Assembly: GCA_023910605.1 (NCBI GenBank)
Contig: JAAVVV010000001.1
Location: forward strand, 1,912,698 to 1,976,697
Source of the DNA: Bosea sp. (in: a-proteobacteria)
GTDB lineage: Bacteria > Pseudomonadota > Alphaproteobacteria > Rhizobiales > Beijerinckiaceae
DNA: 64,000 nt
Direction of reading: 5' to 3'
The notes under the pieces were generated by a model. The model was not told where the DNA came from and did no database searches. It worked only from the letters and a program-made list of their open reading frames with translations. The position numbers were made by a program, and so were the translations under genes. Shown piece after piece: positions 1 to 6,706 of the stretch. The first letter of the stretch is position 1. Each line of letters opens with the position of its first letter.

Positions 1-127
1 TGGTGGGAAGGTCTGGGCGCAGCCGCACCCGATCCGCGCTGCGGTGGCGCAGGTGGCGAAGTCAGGTGGCGAAAGCTGGTGAGGAACGAAGGTGGGGCAG
101 GACTGTCCGTCGCTGATCAGCCGCCGG

Positions 128-2437
128 TCAGTGTCGCGGCATCTCGCGCTCGCGGGCGTTGATGATGGCCTCGACCAGGCGTGACAGCCGCCGGACCGAA
201 CCACCCCGCCAGTTACGGCCAAGGAAGGCCTGATCCTCCTCGCTCAACGGCGCGATGAAGCGCGGATCGAGTGAGCGGCTGGCGGCCAGCTCTGCGAGAA
301 GCGGCGCGATCAGTGCCGGAAGATGATCAGATGTCGGCTCCGGGAACTCGATTATCCTCAGGCGGTCACGAAGCGGCCATGGCAGATTGTCGATCCGGTT
401 CGCCGTTGCGACATAGTTGATGTGGCTGGCATCGATCGGCACCTGCAGGCACTTGTCCTGAATCTGGCTGTTGCTACCGGGATCAAGGTAGGGCAGCAGG
501 CTGTCCCACATGCGGCCATGGTCCTGCCTGGTCGGAGCTTTTTCCAGCTCGTCGAGGATCACCAGCGGATTGGCCTGCCGCCCCCGGCTCATCGCCAGGA
601 ACGGATGGCTTGGCTCTGCTGAAAACCAGCGCCGATCAGTCCCGGCGAAGACCGCGCCGTCCGAACCGGCACAGTCGACCGACCAGACATGCAAGCCAAA
701 GTGATGGGCGAGGCGGCGCGCGAAGTGGGTCTTGCCCGAGCCGGGCGTGCCGGTGAGCAGCACCGGTCTGATGGTGACGGTTGGCTTCGAGGTCAAATCG
801 CCCATAACAAAGTCGATCACGTTCTGAGCATACGGAAACTCCGCCAGCAGAGCCTTGCGCCGCCCCGGCAGATTGCCGGTGGGCGCAAGCGGCACCGGTT
901 GCCCTGGCATGTGCTCATGGCCCTGCACAGCGTCCTTGAGCTTGCTGTTGCCTTTGACCTCGATCATCGGACAGACCACCACCTCGAACGCAGCGTCCGT
1001 CGCGCTGTCGGCATCGCCTTTCGGTTCATGTGCTGCCAGCGGCTTGCCTTCGGGATCGAGACCGAGCTTGTTCAGCGCCGTCTCGGCACGGTCCAGCTTC
1101 TGCTCCAGTTCCTCACAGGCCAGCTTGTAGCTCTTCACCTCATCGGCACGCTTGCGGTTGTTCTCTTCCATCGAGGCGCGGAACGTCTTGCCCCCCGCAT
1201 CGACCGTGCCGGAGATGATCGACTGCGCGTGCTCCAGCGCCGTGCGCAGCATCGAGGTGTCGAGCGAAGCGTGGTGGCGTGTGGCGCCGCTCAGCAACAT
1301 GCCGATGCCGATGATGACCTGCTGCAGCCTTGCCTTCAGTTCCACCGGCACGCCGTGCCATTCGTCGAAGCCATCGCGCAGTGCAGCCGCCACGCGCCGC
1401 GCGGGCTCTGTCAGGGAGATGCGGCGTTCGCCGAGCGGCAAGGGCGCGAGCCCGGCATCGAACAGGCGCAGCACCTGCAGGCCCTCCGGCGAGGTCGGCG
1501 TGTTGGCAGCGATTGCAGGACCGGGGACCGCTGCACGCAGGCCCAGATGACCAATGGCAGCCGTAGCGTCGTCCACCAGATCAGTCATGACCACAGAGCG
1601 CAGCAGCGGTGCCTGCAGGCTCGCCAGCAGCACACCGGTGGCGAGCGATGACAGTGACGGATCGGACGCCTTGAAGGCGCGCCAGTCGAGCAGCGCGGCA
1701 AGCTCCAACCCGAGCCTCTCGGCATCGCTGGCCCGGACGGTCTCCATCCAGGTGGCGCAACGCTCGGCCAAGTCCGGCAGCACGGCAACCACATCGGCGG
1801 CAGCAGCGCGGCGCATCACGGTGTCAACACCTGACAGGCCGAGCCAGCAAAGCTGATGCAAGCGTGGCAAGGTGGCGTACGCCCGCTCGATGGCCACTGC
1901 TGCGCTGTCGGACGCGGCACCCATGTGCCTGATCATGTCGCGGACCATCCGCTCATCGGCGGCTTTGGCGGCGGTGGCCAACTCGGCCGCAACATCGCGC
2001 ACGAAGCGTGGATCAGCGCCGGTCAGATATGGACTGGGTGCAAGCCGATCACGTGGCAATGAAGCCAACGACTGCTGGCGACGCCGGGACTTTCCAGTGT
2101 CGCGCACGACCGGTGTGTCGTCACCAAGGTCGTACAGCGCCCGGATCGCCGCAGCTTCGGCATCGTCCACGGGCTCGAACGACGGCAGGTCGGCATCATT
2201 GCGTTCTGCTTCGGCCTTGTTCAGCACCTTGACCGCTTCGGTGAACAGGTCACGCGTTCCGTCGACCAGATCCTCGAAGGCGGCATCTTCGGGCGAGAGG
2301 ACCTTCGTCTTGGCAGGCGTACCAGAAGCATTGGCCGCCTGGCTGCCGGTTACACTGGATGCGCCTGCGCCGACTGCGCCATCACTGCCGGTCTTGCCGA
2401 AAGGGACATCATCATCACTCTTGTCGCTGCTGGTCAT
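128..2437 (-). CDS. Lon-like AAA+ ATPase without protease domain
   Basis: This 769-residue protein has its AAA+ module at the C-terminus. Walker A (GTPGSGKT) is at about residues 563-570, Walker B (VILDELEK) at about 626-633, and a sensor-1 ATAN followed by a PLRDRL segment at about 677-692. That last pattern resembles the ATPase domain of Lon, but no Lon protease domain (Ser-Lys dyad) follows; the protein ends about 80 residues later. The first 550 residues are mostly helical, with an acidic, Ser/Gly-rich start, and I recognise no domain there. The ATG at 2437 is preferred over a TTG two codons upstream. The PD-(D/E)XK-like gene lies 132 bp upstream on the same strand, so the two may form an ATPase-nuclease pair in the defence island. 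The role is inferred from context; the ATPase assignment is firm. Confidence 0.8.
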   Translation of the reverse strand: MTSSDKSDDDVPFGKTGSDGAVGAGASSVTGSQAANASGTPAKTKVLSPEDAAFEDLVDGTRDLFTEAVKVLNKAEAERNDADLPSFEPVDDAEAAAIRALYDLGDDTPVVRDTGKSRRRQQSLASLPRDRLAPSPYLTGADPRFVRDVAAELATAAKAADERMVRDMIRHMGAASDSAAVAIERAYATLPRLHQLCWLGLSGVDTVMRRAAAADVVAVLPDLAERCATWMETVRASDAERLGLELAALLDWRAFKASDPSLSSLATGVLLASLQAPLLRSVVMTDLVDDATAAIGHLGLRAAVPGPAIAANTPTSPEGLQVLRLFDAGLAPLPLGERRISLTEPARRVAAALRDGFDEWHGVPVELKARLQQVIIGIGMLLSGATRHHASLDTSMLRTALEHAQSIISGTVDAGGKTFRASMEENNRKRADEVKSYKLACEELEQKLDRAETALNKLGLDPEGKPLAAHEPKGDADSATDAAFEVVVCPMIEVKGNSKLKDAVQGHEHMPGQPVPLAPTGNLPGRRKALLAEFPYAQNVIDFVMGDLTSKPTVTIRPVLLTGTPGSGKTHFARRLAHHFGLHVWSVDCAGSDGAVFAGTDRRWFSAEPSHPFLAMSRGRQANPLVILDELEKAPTRQDHGRMWDSLLPYLDPGSNSQIQDKCLQVPIDASHINYVATANRIDNLPWPLRDRLRIIEFPEPTSDHLPALIAPLLAELAASRSLDPRFIAPLSEEDQAFLGRNWRGGSVRRLSRLVEAIINAREREMPRH

Positions 2438-2569
2438 GGGCAAACACTCCGGGCAAGGCTTCGCCGTTCGCAGACAAGGCGCTGCGTCGGGTCATTCGAT
2501 GGAATGGAAGAGTGGGGAGGAGCCGCTGCCGATCAGGCCGTTGGCCGTGAGATCAGCAGCGGCTCACCT

Positions 2570-3577
2570 TCATGCGTGCATCGCGGAAGCGTGCCGGGGT
2601 GCGACCTTGCGGCCCTGCCGCGCCACCTCGATCATCGGCAGGTGATGCGGCTGGATGCGTGCGCCGCCCGGCAGGTCGACCAGATCGGGACCCGGCACAT
2701 CCTTGCCATCACCCCTTGCGTCCAGCAGCGCGACGTTGAGCAGGTCTGGCACGAACTCGAACAGGCGGTTGCGGACGCCGCCAAGAACGGCATCGACCAA
2801 TGGCTTCACCGGTGCCTTGAAATACGCGTCGAGTTCGTCACCCGTGACGCGCAGATGATCCGGGAAGCCCGAGCGGCCATAGTAATCGATGACGCACGCA
2901 TCCACCGACTTCACCTTGATGCTCTTGGCCTTGAGATGGCTCGCCACCTGCAGGCTGCCTGCAAGCAGGGTCGCGCTGATCGGTTCGATCTTGCGGATCT
3001 CGGTGGCACCATTGCCGCGCTTGACCTCGATCAGTGTGGCGCGGCGTGTGCGTGGGTGGATCACCAGCATGTCGAAGATCACCAGCGGCGCGTCATCTGC
3101 CGGGGCCTCCAGCTTGACGTTGATGCCACGCAGCGTGTCGCGGGCGTTATTCCGGACGAGGTCCTTTGACGCCTTGGTCAACTGCAGCGCCACTTGAGTG
3201 AACACGATGTAGCCAGCCTGCTCGAGTGCGGCACACATCGACTTCTCGATCAGAGAACCCGAACGCTTGACCATGCTGTTCACGGCGCTGACAAGGCACG
3301 ACAGCGAAGGCCCGAGCAACGGATCGACCGGGTGCTCACCGGCCATGGCGGCATCCAGCGTCTTGCGCGCTGCGGCGAGCAGGTCGGCAGGGATCGCGAT
3401 CTTGGTGGGCTGATTGCCGGAAAGCGACTTGCGGGAGGCCGGATTGGCGGGAGGCTTCGAAGAGTTGTTCGCCTTGCCACGGCCAATCACAGTCGGCTTC
3501 GCGAGTTCTGCCGACACTTCCGGCAGGGTGATCAGATTGCCGCCAACAAAGCGGTCGAGGTTGGTCTGGGTACGCAT
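2570..3577 (-). CDS. PD-(D/E)XK nuclease-like protein
   Basis: The protein has 335 residues. A candidate nuclease core runs from about 108 to 190: a helix with E111, then D169 in an IFDMLVIHP strand, then the E184-x-K186 pair in LIEVKRGNG. This is the usual E...D...ExK layout of the PD-(D/E)XK fold. The first 60 residues are low in hydrophobic content and probably disordered. The start at 3577 is chosen because AAAGGA lies just upstream; the frame is open a further 20 codons without a better site. It is transcribed toward the Lon-like ATPase and is divergent from the XRE regulator at 3667. It is probably a DNA-cleaving or DNA-binding subunit. I do not recognise a named family, and the nuclease call rests on motif spacing only. 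Confidence 0.6.
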   Translation of the reverse strand: MRTQTNLDRFVGGNLITLPEVSAELAKPTVIGRGKANNSSKPPANPASRKSLSGNQPTKIAIPADLLAAARKTLDAAMAGEHPVDPLLGPSLSCLVSAVNSMVKRSGSLIEKSMCAALEQAGYIVFTQVALQLTKASKDLVRNNARDTLRGINVKLEAPADDAPLVIFDMLVIHPRTRRATLIEVKRGNGATEIRKIEPISATLLAGSLQVASHLKAKSIKVKSVDACVIDYYGRSGFPDHLRVTGDELDAYFKAPVKPLVDAVLGGVRNRLFEFVPDLLNVALLDARGDGKDVPGPDLVDLPGGARIQPHHLPMIEVARQGRKVAPRHASAMHA

Positions 3578-3639
3578 ACGCTTGGTCCTTTGGGTTGAAG
3601 AGCGGGTTGCTCCAATGCCCAGACCTTGACCGATCAAAT

Positions 3640-3665
3640 GCCATATGTCATTAAAAACGCCATAT
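3640..3665. promoter_or_regulatory. Direct repeat GCCATAT in divergent intergenic region (operator candidate)
   Basis: GCCATAT occurs at 3640-3646 and again at 3659-3665, 19 bp apart (roughly two helical turns), in the AT-rich gap between the nuclease-like gene (start 3577, minus) and the XRE regulator (start 3667, plus). The second copy abuts the regulator's ATG, leaving no clear ribosome-binding site. The arrangement fits a binding site for the XRE protein that would shut its own gene and perhaps the divergent one. Function is inferred. Confidence 0.4.
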
Positions 3666-3666
3666 C

Positions 3667-3921
3667 ATGGTAAACAACCTTTTAAATTCCCGACAATGCG
3701 AGGCTGCCCGTTCGTGGCTGCGATGGACACGCGAGCAGCTCGCAAACAAGTCAAAGGTGTCTGTGCGAACAATCGCGCGTTTTGAGTCTGATCAGGCAGT
3801 TCCGGGCGACAATACGCTCCACCACCTTCGCCGCGCCTTCGAAGACGCAGGCATCGAGTTTATCTTCGACGGCGCGCGCGGTGTGGGCATGAGAACACGT
3901 GACATGCAGGGCGGTACATAG
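3667..3921 (+). CDS. Small XRE-family HTH regulator
   Basis: This is an 84-residue, single-domain protein. A helix-turn-helix of the XRE/Cro type spans about residues 12-60: TREQLANKSKVSVRTIARFE is the classic helix 2-turn-helix 3 segment, followed by the usual LHHLRRAFEDAGIEF helix and strand. It is divergent from the nuclease-like gene and convergent with the DUF4268 gene, which ends 9 bp from its stop. Small XRE proteins of this kind commonly repress neighbouring restriction or toxin genes, so it probably controls the island from the repeats just upstream. Its start codon lacks an obvious Shine-Dalgarno sequence. Confidence 0.8.
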   Translation: MVNNLLNSRQCEAARSWLRWTREQLANKSKVSVRTIARFESDQAVPGDNTLHHLRRAFEDAGIEFIFDGARGVGMRTRDMQGGT

Positions 3922-3929
3922 GCCCAGCC

Positions 3930-4943
3930 TCAAACGCCCGCTTCTGCGTCGGCTCCATCTGGCTCGCCAAAGCTGTCGAGTTTCAGCGCTCTCACGCGCT
4001 CGGTGAACACGGCACGGAAGCGCCGTAGCTCGTCGATGATCCACCGATGCTGACGGGGCCAGTCGGTGCGGTCGGCAATGTCGGCATTGCGGAGATAGGT
4101 AGCGATGCGGGATGCGCGCCGGTCGGGAAGCTCTTGCCAGTCCAGCGCGCTGCCAAGCGCTGCCTCGATCTCGGTCTTTTGCCCAACAAGTGCGTGAAAA
4201 GCCTGCTTCGGTGGCATGCCCTTCTGGTGCATGTAGAGGTCAAAGCGGAGATGCCTGTCGGCCCGGTACAGGTTCGGAGCCAGCAAGAAACCTGAACGGC
4301 CGATCTTGAAGGGCAGCCACTGGCGCGCCCATGGCTTGGGAAAGCGGCCCTTTTCACCAGAGGCAAGATAGGCATCTTGAAGGGCCAGCCAATACTCCTG
4401 ATAGAGCGCTTCGGTCTCCGTCTGTGGAGTATCCCCCGAAGTGCGGCGTGCAACCTGACGTGCTTGCTTTGCCCAATCATTTGGCATGGCCACCACATTG
4501 AAGCGTGGAGCGGCAACACTGTCGCCAATGCGGATGACATCGATTTCGACACCGAAGAAATCGAAGCCGCCGCTTGTGTGGGCATTGAGCCAATCGATGG
4601 CTGCGCGGTGTTCCTCGCGGAATCGGGTTGCGATCCAGACCACGCTGGCCTCCTCGCGCTGCAATCCTGCGAGGTAGGTCAGCACCTGGCCAAGATGCCG
4701 GTGGTCAGTAGCTTCAAGCTGGTTTTCGATCAGGACCTCGGCGCCGCCTTCATCCATGGCCACGATATCTGCGGAGAAATCGCCGACACCGCGTTCTGTC
4801 GTCTGCAGCGTTAGTTCGCCAAGGTGCAGCGCTTCGCCCAGCAGATTGAGGCTGTCAGCTTCGGCGAGCCAGGGCGTGAAGTCTGCGGATTCGTTGCGCC
4901 AGATCGCACGGATGTCGACGGTCAGAATGCGGCCGAGTTTCAC
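3930..4943 (-). CDS. DUF4268 domain protein with nuclease-like N-terminus
   Basis: The 337-residue protein starts MKLGRILTVDIR. Residues 55-95 contain D59, then E73-N-Q75 in VLIENQLEATDHRHLGQ, a PD-(D/E)XK-like pattern in which Gln replaces the usual Lys. Proteins with this N-terminus and a C-terminal DUF4268 region are common next to restriction-modification genes. The C-terminal part (about 190-320) holds the DUF4268-like segment with WLPFKIGRSGF and a stretch of conserved Trp/Arg residues. The 103-residue gene lies 10 bp upstream on the same strand and is presumably cotranscribed. A DNA-targeting role in defence is inferred from the family's company; no activity is known to me. Confidence 0.7.
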   Translation of the reverse strand: MKLGRILTVDIRAIWRNESADFTPWLAEADSLNLLGEALHLGELTLQTTERGVGDFSADIVAMDEGGAEVLIENQLEATDHRHLGQVLTYLAGLQREEASVVWIATRFREEHRAAIDWLNAHTSGGFDFFGVEIDVIRIGDSVAAPRFNVVAMPNDWAKQARQVARRTSGDTPQTETEALYQEYWLALQDAYLASGEKGRFPKPWARQWLPFKIGRSGFLLAPNLYRADRHLRFDLYMHQKGMPPKQAFHALVGQKTEIEAALGSALDWQELPDRRASRIATYLRNADIADRTDWPRQHRWIIDELRRFRAVFTERVRALKLDSFGEPDGADAEAGV

Positions 4944-4953
4944 GTTTGCCCTT

Positions 4954-5265
4954 TCACGCCGCGAGGTTCAGCCGTTTCATTTCGGCCTCGAACTCGAAGC
5001 GGAGTTGGTTGCGCTCGTCTTCGGGCAGCCAGTTCGACATTTGCGGGAAGAGATAGCGGTTGGCGCGGGTAGTCTCGTTCGGCCAGGGCGAGCCGCGTTC
5101 GCTGCCGCGCAACTCGGCCAGCATGGCTTTCAGCTTGAGACGGACTTTTTCGGGGTCGACCTGCACAGGCGTCGGGGCGCGCAAGTCCTCATCACCGAAC
5201 AGGCTGCCCTGTGCTGGCATGTGGCCAAAGAGGTCGGGGCCATTGCTGCCCATGCTGTCAATCAT
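4954..5265 (-). CDS. Small hypothetical protein upstream of DUF4268 gene
   Basis: The 103-residue protein is acidic at the N-terminus and helical at the C-terminus (DPEKVRLKLKAMLAELRG, then RNQLRFEFEAEMKRLNLAA). There is no signal peptide or membrane segment and I recognise no named domain. It ends 10 bp before the DUF4268 gene, so the two look like a unit. Another Met at codon 5 could also be the start. It may be a structural partner or specificity factor, but nothing in the sequence shows this directly. Confidence 0.55.
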   Translation of the reverse strand: MIDSMGSNGPDLFGHMPAQGSLFGDEDLRAPTPVQVDPEKVRLKLKAMLAELRGSERGSPWPNETTRANRYLFPQMSNWLPEDERNQLRFEFEAEMKRLNLAA

Positions 5266-5404
5266 GTCCCAATCCGAAATGGATCATCCGGGTTGTATTG
5301 GACAACCTGTCCGGCGAAAAGCCCGCGTTGCCCTGCCATCCACATGCAAGGTGTCGGAACGACTGCCAACAGCCGCCGTCATTCCGGGACGATGCAACTG
5401 CATC

Positions 5405-5463
5405 GGGCCCAGAACCCATCAAGTCATGATGACGACATCTTTGCGCCGATGGGTTCCGGGCTC
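5405..5463. repeat. Palindromic intergenic repeat (REP-like)
   Basis: In the 229-bp gap between two defence genes an imperfect 16-bp inverted repeat pairs GGGCCCAGAACCCATC (5405-5420) with GATGGGTTCCGGGCTC (5448-5463), 14 of 16 bases matching. Just to the left lies CCGTCATTCCGGGAC (5376-5390), a phrase familiar from short dispersed palindromes in Hyphomicrobiales genomes. It is probably a copy of such a repeat; no T-run follows, so it is not a standard terminator. Confidence 0.55.
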
Positions 5464-5494
5464 GGCGTTGCCGCCCCGGTATGACGCCAACACT

Positions 5495-6706
5495 TCACGT
5501 CTCATCTGCTGCTACGGCAAAGGGCGAGGCGAGCAGCGGGGCGGCGCAGATGCGCTCCAGCAGGTCTGCCTGCGCCGGTTCCAGTGCCACAAGGCGGCCG
5601 AGCACGTGCAGCAGGTTCATCAGGTCGGTGGTGTAGTCGTCGAGCCAGTGGTCCGGCTGGATCTTGTCGAGCGGCGAGGGTGGGCGGCGGTCGCCGATGA
5701 TCGGGCGCGTGCGGTCGCGGCGGCGATAGCTGAACCATTGGCGCAGCACGTTCTTGCCCGAAACCTCATAGTCCCAGACGCCTTGCGGCACGTTGTCGAT
5801 GTGGCCCTTGCCAATGCGCAGGCGCTTTTTTGCGGGGTCATAGTCCATGGTGTCGGGCAGCGGCTCCGGCGCGCCGGGGATCATGCCGTCCTTGGGGATG
5901 CTCGGCCCGGTGCCTTTCGCCAAGCGCGGCGGGCCGGCAGGGCGGCGGTTTTCAGGTTTTTCTGCGCCAGCATCAGCAAAGCGCTCGCCGTAGCAATGCA
6001 GCCAGACAACCTCGCGCCCGATGGCGGCAGCTTCCGCGAACAAAGCGGCATCGATGGTCAGCGGCAGGCGCAGGCCAGGCCGCACCAGGTCAGCCTGAAA
6101 GCGCGCGGTGAAAGCCGGGTGCGCCATCACCCCGGCAATATAGGCCATCACATCCTCAGGCGCGATGAGGGTGCCATAGCTGACGGAGAGATGCGCCAGC
6201 AGCTCGGGCTTGATGTTGGGAATAGTGGCGGCAGCATCGCGCCAGAGCGGGAAAACGCGGCCTCCGCGACCGTTGTAATGATGTTGGTCTGGAATGCAGT
6301 TGGACAGCGAGATGGATGGGCCTGACTGGATCGAAACATCGTCCACTGCTGTCAGGAAGACCTGATGATCCGATAGTAGCGCCCAGATTTCCGGACGTGC
6401 CCGCGTGACCAGCCGATGATCTGGCGGCAGCCATTGGCGATCAAAGCTGCGGAAGGCATAACGGATTGGCTCAACGAGGAAACGCGTATCTTCTGCAATG
6501 GTTGATTGCCGTATCGGAAATGACCCCATTTGCTTTTTGACTACCGTATTGATGCTGCGGCTGTCATCCGAATGAAACAGCGCATCCTTGCGGATAGGAT
6601 CCTTCTCGCCCCGCAACGTGTTCCAGCGATCTTCGAGCGATCTCACATCTGGCGCTATGACCCAGGTGCGATGCGTTTTCACGCCGGGGCTTGACCAAGC
6701 GAACAT
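5495..6706 (-). CDS. C-terminal part of split restriction-modification enzyme (target-recognition region)
   Basis: This open frame of 403 codons holds the C-terminal third of the enzyme whose N-terminal part ends at 6679. The join is exact: one extra base in the A4 run at 6722-6725 (T4 on the coding strand) turns the upstream frame into FTPLAEMFAWSSPGVKT, which continues straight into this frame. The ATG at 6706 is therefore probably an internal Met and not a real start. The segment FAWSSPGVKTHRTWVIAPD and the many aromatic residues after it resemble the C-terminal specificity region of type ISP-like enzymes. If the frameshift is real the enzyme is broken, unless the gene is corrected by slippage or the two parts work as subunits. 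Confidence 0.7.
   Translation of the reverse strand: MFAWSSPGVKTHRTWVIAPDVRSLEDRWNTLRGEKDPIRKDALFHSDDSRSINTVVKKQMGSFPIRQSTIAEDTRFLVEPIRYAFRSFDRQWLPPDHRLVTRARPEIWALLSDHQVFLTAVDDVSIQSGPSISLSNCIPDQHHYNGRGGRVFPLWRDAAATIPNIKPELLAHLSVSYGTLIAPEDVMAYIAGVMAHPAFTARFQADLVRPGLRLPLTIDAALFAEAAAIGREVVWLHCYGERFADAGAEKPENRRPAGPPRLAKGTGPSIPKDGMIPGAPEPLPDTMDYDPAKKRLRIGKGHIDNVPQGVWDYEVSGKNVLRQWFSYRRRDRTRPIIGDRRPPSPLDKIQPDHWLDDYTTDLMNLLHVLGRLVALEPAQADLLERICAAPLLASPFAVAADET

Noticed and set aside
1..127. Possible end of a plus-strand gene at the left edge
   Set aside because: One frame reads to a stop near 88, but about 28 codons with no motif are too few to call.
689..1651. Long plus-strand frame (320 codons) opposite the Lon-like ATPase gene
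   Set aside because: It is antisense to a gene with clear AAA+ motifs, and its own translation is rich in Arg/Gln/His with no domain. GC-rich DNA produces such mirror frames.
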